Part shown: piece by piece, positions 18,988 through 29,860 of the stretch
How positions within the stretch are numbered: the first letter of the stretch is position 1
Layout of the letters: each line of letters opens with the position of its first letter
Source: Selaginella moellendorffii
Lineage: Eukaryota > Streptophyta > Lycopodiopsida > Selaginellales > Selaginellaceae
Assembly (NCBI RefSeq): GCF_000143415.4
Contig: NW_003314298.1
Span: forward strand, 1,474,978-1,538,977
Reading direction: 5' to 3'
Length of the DNA: 64,000 nt
Notes under the pieces: model-generated
Seen by the model: only the letters and a program-made list of their open reading frames with translations
Database searches by the model: none
What the model was told of the DNA's origin: nothing
Made by a program: the position numbers and the translations under genes

Positions 18988-20645
18988 ATGAAGAGCGCAT
19001 TTATGGTGAGCCAGCACCGATTGATCACGCTGTGCGTCGCGATAATCTGCCTCCTCCTCACGGCGCTCTACGGCTCGCTCCCGATCCAGATCACGCTAGG
19101 CAGGATCGCCAAGAGCATACGCTCCGAGTCTAGGCTGGGGATCTCCAGGACGAGCGGCAAGAACGCCAAGCTCAAGGTTTTCATGTACGAGCTCCCCAGG
19201 AAGTACAATTTTGGGCTCTTCGACAGGGATGGCCCGGCGCAAGAGATCCCGTGGAAGAATCTCAGCAATCTCCCCGGGCCGCACACCCAGGGATTGAAGA
19301 AGCAGCACAGCGTCGAGTACTGGATGACGCTGGATTTGCTCGACGAGGGGGGGCGAGAATTCCGAGCCGCGCAGCGAGTGAGCGATCCCGGCGAGGCGGA
19401 TGTGTTCTTCGTGCCATATTTCGCGTCGCTGAGCTTCAATGTGTTTGGGGTGAGCATGAGGGATCCAGAGACCGAGCACGACAAGAAGTTACAGGTAAGA
19501 TCTCTCGCGCTTTGGATTTTTCTTCCCTTCCTTGTCTTGACCGATCTATCTTGACCGATCTACCAAAAGCTTTAGAACTTCTTAGAGTTTTGGAACTTCT
19601 CAGTGGTTTTCTTCGCCCAAAGTTTTTGGGATTTCTCTAGAGCGATTGATCGAGCGATGGTTTGATTCACAGGTGGGGATGATCGAGTATCTCAGCAAAT
19701 CACCGTGGTACCAGAGGTCTGGGGGCCGAGATCACGTACTCGTACTCCACCACCCAAACGCGTTCCGGTTCCTCAAAGACCGCCTCAACTCGTCGCTCTT
19801 GGTGGTGGCGGACTTTGGGCGATTTCCCAAGGGTGTCGCGGCGCTTCACAAGGACGTGGTGGCGCCTTACAGCCATATGGTCCCGACTTACAATGGCGAT
19901 GATGGGAGCGATCCATTCGAGGAGAGAACAACGCTGCTCTTCTTCCAAGGACGAGTCAAGCGCAAGGATGTGAGTGAATTTCTTCCTTTTGTCGCAGCGC
20001 CCGCTTAGAATATGATTCTTTCCTCCTTTTGGTCAGGATGGTGTCGTGAGGACTCAGCTGGCGGCCATTCTGGAGAACCAGCCGCGCGTCCACTTCGAGG
20101 AAGGAATCGCCACGAACTTCACTGTAGAACAAGTAAGAAGAAAATCTCGTGAGATTTCATTCAATAAGCTGGAAGGAAGGAGGAACTCTTACTTTGCTTT
20201 GCTTTTGTTTGCGCAGGCCATGCAAGGCATGCGGAGCTCCAGGTTTTGTTTGCACCCAGCCGGCGACACGCCTTCCTCGTGCAGGCTCTTTGATGCGATT
20301 GTAAGTCACTGCGTCCCTGTGATCGTCAGCGACAAAATAGAGTTACCATTCGAGGACGAGCTCGACTACTCCGAGTTTAGCCTCTTCTTCTCGGTGGACG
20401 AGGCGGTCAGGCCGGGATTCCTCCTCGGGGCCCTGGAAAAGTTCTCGAAGAGAAGGTGGATGAAAATGTGGAGGCGGCTCAAGCAAGTCACCAGGCACTT
20501 TGAGTATCAACACCCCTCTCAAAGGGACGATGCTGTCAACATGCTGTGGAGCCAGATCCACAAGAAAGTTCCGGCGATGAAGCTAGCAATGCACAGAGCC
20601 AAACGACTTAAGATCCAAGACTGGTGGAAGTGTAAAAGGTTATAA
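18988..20645 (+). CDS. Exostosin-type GT47 glycosyltransferase
   Basis: Four exons, 18988-19494, 19673-19969, 20037-20132 and 20217-20645, all phase 0, give 442 aa. The topology is type II: a short cytosolic N-terminus and a single hydrophobic anchor ([18 protein letters not shown]), then a lumenal stem and catalytic domain, expected in the Golgi. Family marks are [12 protein letters not shown] at the start of the exostosin domain, [24 protein letters not shown], and the nucleotide-sugar block [19 protein letters not shown] followed by HCVPVIVSD. Plant GT47 members transfer arabinose, galactose, xylose or glucuronic acid to wall polysaccharides; the sugar cannot be read from sequence alone, though an ARAD-like or related arabinosyltransferase is plausible. 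The enzyme appears intact. Confidence 0.9.
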
Positions 20646-20697
20646 TACCAACCAGAGAAACTTACACAGAACGTCGTAAGGACAGGAACTACAGATT

Positions 20698-21866
20698 CTA
20701 CAAGCTCATGGCTGAAAGCTTGGAAGTCACGTCCATGCTTCCTGGATCCGAGACAGGGCTCTCCCCGAGTGAAGGGGAACAAAGAACGAGGCCTGCAAAG
20801 GAAGAACTTGTATCAAACCGAGCGAGCTATAAGCGTACCTGAAGTTCGAAAGGGACTGAGTGGAGGAAGGGCGATTGGAGAGTGGATCTCTCGATCGCTG
20901 GAGCTTTCCGGGGGCCGCAGAAGCTTGCACGTCTTCGGAGGAGAGAGAGTTGTGGACGAAGACCTGGACGCATTGGAGAAGAGTCGGGGATACTTGTTGA
21001 GAATGTCCGCCGGCTGGGGCGTTGCGAGCTCCACCGACGATGGACTCTGGGCCGATCGAAGAAGAAACGATGGCGTCGATAGGCAGGACGAGGAGCTGCT
21101 CACACTTGGTCGACGAAGACGGACTGATCGGGGTGGCGAAGGCATGGCCGGAGTGATTGTCTCGGGGGTGTTCGCGAACGAGACTCGCTTGGTGCTGTTG
21201 GAAGTGGATGGCGTCGCTGCTTGAGATCCAAAACGGACCTTCTTCAAGTTGGAAGAGCTCGGGTTTCGCTTGCTCGCGGACGAGAGCTCGGGGGTGAAGT
21301 GCAAAACTTTCCTGGAATCATCTCGAGCTCCGGGAACCAGCGGCGAATCGCTCAGGCCGAGCATTTTCTCGACGGTGGGAACGATGGGAATGAGATCGTC
21401 GTTGGTCACGTCTTCTCGGCCGAGTCTACTCTCCACGGTTCTCTCTGGACGCTTTGCCACCTCCAAGAAAAATCGGTGCCAGTCCTACATTTAAAGAGAA
21501 ACCTTGTGAAATTTTCTTCTTTTTCTTGGGGAATTTGCGTACCTGGAGCGTGTCCTCGACGCTAGACATCGCTCGCGTGAAATTATCGATCTCCTCCACG
21601 GACAGCTTCTCGGAGAGCTTCTTCTTGTGGATTCCAGTAACCAGCGAGTCGATCTGCCAGAAATTTCGAGCTCCAAGACTGAATGGAATGGGGGAATTCT
21701 TGCTTACCCTCTCGATCAGCCGAGCCACGGAGCTGTGGACGACATGGAGCCGCCTCAAAGGGCTGGACGATTTCTTGCCTCCCGGATCCGGCTGCTTGTT
21801 GGTGATGACATCGAGAGGATTGCGCTTCTTTGGATGTGGAGTCCCCTTGTACTGCGACCGCTTCAT
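20698..21866 (-). CDS. Unidentified Ser/Pro-rich protein with two RVxF motifs
   Basis: Four exons, 21866-21708, 21653-21543, 21484-20839 and 20792-20698, with consistent phases, give 336 aa. Residues about 25-115 are predicted helical (RRLHVVHSSVARLIER, KKKLSEKLSVEEIDNF, DWHRFFLEVAKRPE), a pattern compatible with a coiled-coil or helical bundle. The rest is disordered and rich in Ser/Thr-Pro sites that suit proline-directed kinases. Two motifs, KKVRFG and KRVSFA, match the protein-phosphatase-1 docking signature [RK]VxF. I do not recognise the family; a mitotic or chromosome-linked role would fit the mixture of RVxF and SP/TP sites but is speculation. It is divergent from the V-ATPase gene, with start codons 303 bp apart. 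Confidence 0.7.
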
Positions 21867-22079
21867 AGCTCGCCCCTTCGCCGCGAAATCTCTGCGCGTG
21901 GCGCCCAAGAGCCCTAGAAAAATGCTAGAGAGGTCGGACACGGACCGTCGATCTTAGCGGGCCATTGCAACGTCTACTTTCAGTGGTTTAAAAGTAGCGC
22001 CGTACGCTCCGGCCGTACTGTGGCGCCGATCTAACGGACAAGGAAGCTCCGGCGGGAATCTCGTTGGGTTCGTTGAATC

Positions 22080-22087
22080 TAGGGTTT
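22080..22087. promoter_or_regulatory. Telo-box upstream of V-ATPase subunit a
   Basis: TAGGGTTT lies about 83 bp before the V-ATPase start codon, within the 303-bp interval shared with the divergent gene ending at 21866. Confidence 0.45.
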
Positions 22088-22169
22088 GGGCGATGGAGGG
22101 ATTAGGGCTCGGGGATCGTGTCTCGCGCAATCCCGATCGGCCGCGCTGATGCCGCTGGAGGCGCGCTAA

Positions 22170-25100
22170 ATGGAGCAGCGGCGCGGATCCGTGATCGATA
22201 TGGCGCGCTCCGTCTCGGCGTCGTGGACGGGAATGCCGCCCCTGTTTCTGCTGCGATCGGAGGATATGTCGCTCGTCCGGATGGTGATTCCAGTAGAATC
22301 GGCGCACGACACTGTTGCCTACCTCGGGCAGCTCGGCATGCTCCAATTCCGCGATGTGAGTGAACAGATTTCGTTTTCCTCGATCTAGTATTCGATCTTT
22401 TCTTCTTCGCAGTTAAATCCTGGAAAAAGTCCCACTCAACGGATCTACGCAAACCAGGTACTATAGATTTTTTTCTGTGTGTAGCAAGGAGAGATTTTGG
22501 AGCTCATTGAAAGCTCTCCAGGTAAAACGATGCGGTGAAATGGGTCGGCAGCTCAGATATTTCAAGAGTCAAATAGAGAGCGCAGGCATTCTAATAGCGG
22601 CAAGGTCAACGATCGAGAATGACGTCGATCTGGATGAATTGGAGGTAAGCTTTCCAGCTGCATTTTCTACGACTTTTATCATTCTTGCTGTTTTCATGCA
22701 GGTGAAACTTTCAGAGTATGAAACTGAGCTCAAGGAAATAGCATCAAACAGCGCGAGGCTATTTCGGAGTCATGCGGAGCTGACAGAGTTTCAACTGGTT
22801 TTGTTGAAGGTAGTAACTTTGCTGGCACTTTGGAAACAGTTCGTTTCTTATGCTTGTTTCATTTCACAAGGCTGGTAGATTTTTTACCTCCGGACGTGCA
22901 GAGGCAGCATTTGCACAACGGGAGTACGACGATTTCGAGGGGTCTATGGATAGTCCCCTCCTCCTTATAGAGCAAGAGATGCAAACCGATCCGACCAAAG
23001 GGCAGCTTGGATACGTAACTGGATTGATACCCAAACTTAAGACTATACAGTTCGAACGCATTTTGTTCCGAGCAACCAGAGGCAACATGGTCTTCAAGTC
23101 GTCAGTCGTCGAAAGGCCTGTCACCGATCCTGCAACCGGTGAGAAGGTAACGGAAAACTTTTTTCTACTCGGTGTTAAAGATAGTATTCATCTACAGGTT
23201 GAAAAGTCTGTGTTCGTCGTGTTCTTTTCTGGAGAAAGAACACAGGCTAAGATCGTTAAAATCTGCGATGCATTTGGTGCTAGCCGCTATCCTTATCCCG
23301 AGGAGCCAAGTTTACAGAGACAAATGAGATCGGAGGTGTATCCTTTTCCAGTTTTTGGTGTTTGTGAATGTAACGAGGGAGTGTCTTACAGGTCACAGGA
23401 AGATTGTCTGAGCTGAAGTCCACATTGGATGCGGGTACCAGTCATCGCGATACAGTTTTAGCAGGGATTAGCTACCAACTAGACTTTTGGATTTTGATGG
23501 TGAGGTTCGTCCATCTCAATTTGCTTCTCTAATTTGTTTTCTGTGGTAGGTTCAAAGAGAGAAGGCTGTGTATCATATCATGAATAAGTTTAACATGGAC
23601 GTTACTAGAAAGTGTTTAGTAGCTGAAGCATGGTGTCCAACCGAGAATAAAACTCAGGTATGTTGAACTTGTGGGCTTTATAAGCTGACTTTATATGTGA
23701 AAAGCAGGTTCAAGAAGCATTAATGCGCGCAACAGTCGACAGCAACTCACAAGTCGGCACCATTTTTCAGGAGATTAGAACAAAGGATTTACCGCCAACA
23801 TTCTTCAAGACTAACAAAATTACAGGGGCTTTCCAAGGAATCGTCGATGCTTATGGGTAACAGCAAGCTCTTTCTGGCTTTCACGTTTCGTTCTTACTGT
23901 GTTAACTGTCAGTGTAGGGTGGCGAGATACAAGGAAGCAAATCCTGCTGTGTATACAATAGTTACTTTTCCGTTTCTTTTCGCTGTGATGTTTGGGGATT
24001 GGGGGCACGGGATTGTTCTTCTCTTGGCAACGCTTTACCTCATTCTGAATGAAGGGAAACTTGGCAGCCAGGTACCTTGACGCTTTGTTTTCATTTACTA
24101 GTAAAGCTGGGAGAACTTTGAAAGTTTTCACTGCTAGTAAAATTTATCATTCGCATTGATCCCTTCCAGCATGGTGCATACAGAAATTGGGCGACATAAT
24201 GGGAATGGCGTTTGGAGGCAGATATGTGATCTTGCTGATGTCGATCTTCTCGATATATACGGGGTTTATCTACAACGAGTTTTTCTCGGTGCCGTTTCGA
24301 ATATTTGGAGAGTCTGCGTACGTTTGCAGGGATCCTTCTTGCAAGTAAGTCTCTATTTGCATTTGGTAAAGGTTTTGTGTTTTTGGATTAACTGAATTGT
24401 TGCGTAGGGACTCACGTACAGCGGGTTTGATAAAAGGACCTGGCTATACATATCCGTTTGGATTCGATCCCGTATGGCATGGCTCTAGATCGGAACTACC
24501 ATTTTTGAACTCCGTGAAGATGAAGATGTCCATTCTTCTCGGTGTTGTGCATATGAACTTGGGTCTGGCTTTGAGCTATTACAACGCCAGCTACTTTAAC
24601 GAGCCACTTGATATCTGGTAAGTGTGCCATTCATTTCCATACTGCATTACCGAAACGATCAAGTAACTCAACCTTTCCAGGTATCAGTTTGTTCCGCAGA
24701 TCCTGTTCCTTGGCTCCTTATTTGGATACCTGTCGCTGCTTATTATAATCAAGTGGTGCTCTGGTTCCCAAGCGGACTTGTACCACGTGATGATTTATAT
24801 GTTCTTAAGCCCAACGGATGATCTTGGGCCAAACCAGCTTTTTTCTGGACAAACGGAGGTTCAGGTAAGGTTCTTTTTTATTATTTTTCGAGTTTAACAT
24901 CTCTTTTTATCCAAGTGCTTTCTGCTATTAATTGCTGTCGTGGCGGTTCCAACAATGCTTTTGCCGAAGCCATTGGCTTTGAAAAAACGACATGAAGAGG
25001 TAATGCACTCTTTCTTGAGTGATGACTTTACAATATGGTTTTACAGAGAACGCACGGGCGTTCTTATGGCATATTGAATGCTGGCTCGGATGGTGAATCC

Positions 25101-25629
25101 GTTGACAACGAGCACGACCACCACCACGGCGAGGAAGAATTCGACTTTGGTGAGACCTTCGTCCACCAAATGATAGAAACCATTGAGTTCGTGCTAGGTG
25201 CTGTGTCGAACACAGCTTCCTATCTCCGGCTGTGGGCTCTCAGGTAAACCAACTTTGTTTTCGTTTGTTTCGTGCTCCTGACGTGTTTAGCTTTCCACAG
25301 CCTCGCTCATGCCCAACTCTCGGCCGTGTTTTACGATAAAGTCTTGATCCTGGCATGGAGGTATGTGGTCTTTCTCTACTTTTTTTGCTTTTATGAAGCG
25401 AACTCTTTTGAATTGATGCAGTTACCACAACACCATGATTCTCATCATCGGTGGCTTCGTCTTCATCTGTGCAACCGTGGGGGTGTTGCTAATCATGGAG
25501 ACGCTCAGCGCATTCCTCCATGCGCTTCGCCTTCACTGGGTAGAGTTCCAAGGCAAGTTTTACGGGGGCGATGGCTACCAGTTTGAGCCATTTTCATTTG
25601 CAACACTCGAAGAAGACGATCAAGGTTGA
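22170..25629 (+). CDS. VHA-a: V-type proton ATPase subunit a (V0 sector)
   Basis: Seventeen exons: 22170-22355, 22413-22457, 22522-22644, 22702-22809, 22871-23146, 23198-23335, 23392-23499, 23550-23657, 23708-23856, 23918-24071, 24184-24344, 24408-24617, 24681-24864, 24916-24999, 25047-25243, 25301-25360 and 25422-25629. Phases agree throughout and yield 832 aa, the usual size. The N-terminal cytosolic half ([27 protein letters not shown]) is followed by the membrane half with about eight helices ([26 protein letters not shown]). The proton-path arginine is R739 in [16 protein letters not shown], equivalent to yeast Vph1 R735. With the c-ring it moves protons into vacuole, Golgi or TGN; which compartment cannot be told from sequence. 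Appears fully functional. Confidence 0.96.
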
Positions 25630-25711
25630 AATCAAACATACCAAACGTTTTTGTAGCTAAATTGTTAGATATAGATGGCTATATACATTGTGTAAATGCG
25701 AACTCTTTCTT

Positions 25712-26431
25712 CTAAGACTGGTTGAGGAACACTGCTGTGTCAAAATCGCTGTCCATTTGCATGTTGTTAGTATCGTTTTGTTGCGCAACAAAGCCTCCAT
25801 TGCTATACAAACTTCCACCTCCATTTCCATCTCCATGTACACGGTGGCTATACAAACCATGGAAGATTTGCTGGTGGTCATTCCTGGGAGGAAACATCGA
25901 ATCTAGCTGATCATTCGGGTGATCGCCCAAGTGACCATGATCATTGTGGTGATTCCCTGCGTGACCATTTACATAATTGCCTAAGTGACCATTCGCGTGA
26001 TCGCCCAGGTTTAAGAGCTGGAAGTGATCCGGAAGAACTTCAGCACTGGACGTGAAAAATCCACCACTACTTGCATCGTCCGTGAAGAACATCCCATCTT
26101 GATCTTGGCCTTCAGCTTCTGCAAACATCCTGTCAACTTCATCGTCACCAAAGCTATCCTCGCTGCTGCTGCTGTTCGAGGCAATCACTGACTCCACCGT
26201 GATCTTTGGTGGGAGTTTTTGTGGAGCGCTGGGATCGGATGAGTAGAAGAAGTGCTTCTTGCCGGAGTCATAGATGACCGTGACTTCCACTTTAGCGCCA
26301 CACAAGACCTGAAGCTCGATTGCCTTCTTGAACAAACCTTCGGTTCTCTTGCGGAATGTTTGTGTCCGCGGGTTGTTCTTCACAAGATACTTGATATCAA
26401 TCTTTCTCCTGCCCATCCCTCTTCTCTGCAT
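25712..26431 (-). CDS. Type I MADS-box transcription factor
   Basis: A single-exon gene of up to 239 aa. The more likely start is the second ATG (26416), giving MGRRKIDIKYLVKNN; the first ATG (26431) adds MQRRG. The MADS domain (about 60 residues) includes RTQTFRKRTEGLFKKAIEL and KVEVTVIYDS. It lacks the I-K-C architecture, and being intronless it is a type I (M-type) gene. The C-terminal part is acidic then His/Asn/Gly-rich, with short imperfect repeats of a GDHANGHLG type that could be an activation or oligomerisation region. Type I genes act in gametophyte and endosperm in flowering plants; in a lycophyte a gametophyte role is only a guess. Confidence 0.88.
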   Translation of the reverse strand: MQRRGMGRRKIDIKYLVKNNPRTQTFRKRTEGLFKKAIELQVLCGAKVEVTVIYDSGKKHFFYSSDPSAPQKLPPKITVESVIASNSSSSEDSFGDDEVDRMFAEAEGQDQDGMFFTDDASSGGFFTSSAEVLPDHFQLLNLGDHANGHLGNYVNGHAGNHHNDHGHLGDHPNDQLDSMFPPRNDHQQIFHGLYSHRVHGDGNGGGSLYSNGGFVAQQNDTNNMQMDSDFDTAVFLNQS

Positions 26432-26916
26432 TTACCAACTTTTCTTTTCTTTTTAAAAACCTTATAAGAATAAGCCGGATATGTCTCTTTTGTTATGTAT
26501 GGTTAATTATTTTATTTGATTTTATACTGCGTTACAAAATCATTAGTTATATTTTTGCCATTCAATATAGCCTAGGATTTTCATAGCTTTTGGTCTTCCT
26601 CGATGGGATTTAGTTGTTTGGTTCCGCAACTGCCATCTCTTTCTCCCATGCTAGACAACACTTTGCATTGCTTGGCAAACAAACTTTTGTTGTTCCACAC
26701 AAAGGCATTCATTCATTTCCCTCCCAACAATTTCAAACACTTTTTAACTCTCTTTTCAAAGTTTTTAAATCCATTTTTTTCTTGATATCTTCGTCCACCA
26801 TAGCCATCTCAGTTGCGACGTAGAACTTAGTCTGGGAAGTCGACCAATTAACATTATTATGATTTAAAGTAAATGTTAACTTTATTTCGGGTTGGTTAGG
26901 GTTCTTAGCTACAGCA
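26432..26916. other. Divergent promoter region, MADS / alpha-SNAP
   Basis: About 485 bp separate the two divergent genes. It is AT-rich and includes TTAGGGTT near 26897, close to the alpha-SNAP start. I see no gene in it. Confidence 0.4.
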
Positions 26917-28299
26917 ATGGGGGATTACGAGGAGAAGGCCCAGGAATACGAGAAGAAGGCCGAGAAGAAGCTCAAAGGCTGGAATCTCTTGGGTGGCAAG
27001 TATGACGACGCTGCCGAGTATCTGGAGAAGGCCGCCAATAACTACAAGCTTGCCAAATCATGTAAGAATTTTTTTTGTTCTTCTTGTCACTGTGATTCCT
27101 CGATCAGGGGATAGAGGAGCCGAATGCTACCTCAGGCTTGCAGAAGTTAGCATGAAGGTAGAATAAAGTTTAAGTTCGTTCCAGGGAGCTGCGATAAAAG
27201 ATAAGTTTTTTTTTTAACTAGATGGAGAGCAAGCCCGAAGCAGCACAAGCTTATGTGGAAGCTGCGAAATGCTACATGAAGAAAAGACCAAAAGGTAACC
27301 TCAGAAAAAAAAGAGGAAGAAGAGCATGTTTTTTTTTTTCTTGAGAGCTTCTTGCGTTAACTTAGAGGCCGTGAAGATGCTCAATATGGCAACCAAGCTT
27401 TTCATGGAGCTTGGAAGATTGTCCGTGGCGGCCAAGCATTTCAAGGTTAATCGCTGACATTCTTCTCATGAGAACGTAAGGAAAGAGCTCGGGTTTGATC
27501 TTCGCTATTGACACTGGCCTTGTAAAAACTTCGAAAACCAGGACATTGCGGAGATATATGAGAAGCAGGACGATTTGGAGTTTGCAGTTCAGTTTTACGA
27601 GAGAGCAGCGGATTTATACCAGGGCGAGGAGGTGAACACCACAAGCAACCAATGCAAATTGAAAATTGCAGAGCTCTCAGCTCAACTGGAGCAGTAAGAA
27701 CTTCACAAAATTTCTTTTATCTTTTCTTTGCTTGCTCTAACTATGTCTCTTTCAGATATCCAAGAGCTATCGAAATCTTTGAGGCCATTGCCAAAAGCTC
27801 CATGGATAACAATTTGACAAAGTACAGCGTCAAAGGCTACTTGCTCAATGCGGGGCTGTGTCAAATGTGTGGTGCCGACCCGATTGCCGTGAGCAATGCT
27901 CTCGAGAGATACCAGGTATGTTCATTTAATCCTTCTCTCATTTCGCCATGGAACACAACGTTCCTTCGATATCCAGGACTTGGATCCAACGTTTCAAGAC
28001 ACACGGGAGTGCAAGTTCCTCAAGGTTTGTGAAGATTCAACGGGATGAAATGAATCCTCCATAGCTTTTTTTTTGTTGGATTATTTGCAGGAGCTGGCAG
28101 AGACGATCGAGCAAGAAGATGCAACCAAGTTCACGGACGCTGTCAAGGAGTATGACAGTATTAGCCGGCTGGTAAGAGCGCTCTCTCTCTCTCTCTCTTA
28201 TTTTGTGCCATATCATAGGATCCATGGAAAACAACGATGCTCTTACGTGCAAAGAAAGCGTTGAAAGCAAAAGAGGAAGAGGAAGAAGAGTTAACATAG
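26917..28299 (+). CDS. alpha-SNAP: Alpha-soluble NSF attachment protein
   Basis: Nine exons: 26917-27061, 27108-27157, 27222-27294, 27366-27445, 27542-27693, 27756-27915, 27977-28024, 28091-28171 and 28219-28299. The joined product is 289 aa, the family length. It contains the N-terminal membrane-binding helix, a TPR-like helical solenoid ([62 protein letters not shown]) and the conserved C-terminus [18 protein letters not shown] ending in acidic residues and LT, which stimulates NSF ATPase activity. It acts in the cytosol to recruit NSF and disassemble SNARE complexes after fusion. Each intron is under 100 bp and phases agree, so the model is reliable. Confidence 0.95.
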
Positions 28300-28711
28300 A
28301 ACTACTTTCCTTGTGGTTCTTGCCCTTCCTGGGGCGTTGCGAGAAATTTTATAAACAGTCAATGAAATGAACGTTTTAGCCCCCCAAAGCCACATCTGCA
28401 CATTCAGCAAGATATTGCTTATTCAGCAGCTATCACTCACCAACCTGCGCCTTCATTTTGCAGCTTCGCATTGTCAATAGTACCAGAACAGTAGAAGAAG
28501 TTCTTTTCTCCTGTGATGATGTTAACAAGTTGCAATTTGAATACTGTACAACTGGCGGTCCATATGGACAACACAACAAATGTTTAATGGTCAGCATCGC
28601 AACTAGTGGAAGAACGGAATTGGACCTATTCCTCACTCTCATTTAAAGTGGCTGCCACATTGATTGTAGCATGATGGTTGCGGGCCAGGTTCCACAAAGG
28701 TTCTCCCCAGA

Positions 28712-28892
28712 ATGCCTGGAGCTATGTACAGGGAGTTTGAGATGCACGACAAGAACAAAGACGGCCTCATATCTCTTCTTCGCCAAGGCTCTCGGTAAGT
28801 GCTTGCTGTCTTTGCTACTTTCACTGGCTAAAGTCGGGCTGAATTCGTCGACATCTCAACCACACGGAGTTTAACGAGTATGAGTGCGTCGC
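28712..28892 (+). pseudogene. EF-hand-like fragment
   Basis: A short frame (MPGAMYREFEMHDKNKDG...) holds most of an EF-hand loop (D-K-N-K-D-G), but position 12 is Arg instead of Glu, then a donor-like GTAAGT follows. A possible next piece (RRAEFVDI) continues after a short intron, but no full domain is seen. Probably a relic or a misfit, not a functional calcium sensor. Confidence 0.25.
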
Positions 28893-29134
28893 GAGCAGAC
28901 CAGGTTCCCCAGTTGAGCTGCTTCTTCTTACTTCGTTTTGTGCTTAATTCTCAGCTTCCTTCACGTCCCTGGCCTACCAACAGATTGTACACTCCATCTT
29001 GTTTGGTTCTTTGCAGCCATGTGGAAGCTTCATCCAAGAGAAAGCTCTTACGCACGGTACAGCCTTCTCAGCTAGAATATTCTCGTCAAAATCATGTCGA
29101 GTCAACTCCTTTTATCTTTTTTTGTCTTCCATTT

Positions 29135-29310
29135 AAGGTGGGGTTCCTCACTGATGAATTGTGGTGTGAGACCAGGTCTTGTAGCATCGTATTAATCTGA
29201 GATCAAATCTTTAATAAAACCTGGTCTTACCTTGTGACAACCATCGCTCCAATGTTCTTCCTAACAACATTGAGTCTTGTAGCATTGGTTCTTTTTTCAA
29301 AGAAACATGT
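29135..29310 (+). repeat. Copy 1 of a repeat with an inverted 91-bp core
   Basis: The left arm (AAGGTGGGGTTC, then ATTGTGGTGTG and GGTCTTGTAGCATC) and the right arm (GGTTCTTTTTTC) match the copy at 47717-47925 in the same orientation. The core, 29194-29284, matches that copy (47811-47901) in reverse complement. Related sequence continues to about 29400 and resembles 48228-48300. No coding capacity; a MITE-like or fold-back repeat family is likely. Confidence 0.6.
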
Positions 29311-29860
29311 TAATACAGATTAGACTACAGCATCTCAATATATCTGCCGTGGGATGTGTGTTATTTGCTGCAAACATTGCACCACTGTTCTGAAACTGAT
29401 AAACCAACTTGTTAACTGGCTTGGTCTGTTTTGGGCTGGTCACAACTGGATGAAGTACTTTCATTTGATTTGATTTAAACATTAATACCAAAAACCAGTT
29501 TTGCAAAACCACTATATAAAATCAATAAAACTGTGTTGTGGCGAGTGGTCCAGATTGAAACCAATCTAACAACTACCAAAATCCCACTACACTAATATTA
29601 GTATATAACATCGTACACTTGGACTTTACATCATCCCCTCATCTCAGAATAATGGAAGGCCATCAAAGTTGCTTCATAAATGGGCTAGGATCTGGAGGAA
29701 CATCAAGAGGAGGTATTGGTGAATCTATAGGTGGTATTAGTTATTATTGATCCCTTTGTATGAAGTATTTTAATTGTTGTACATGCATAATTTTTAGAGG
29801 ATCGGCCTATTAGACATCATGCCAAACCTCATAAATTTGCAATCTAATTTGCCAAAACAC

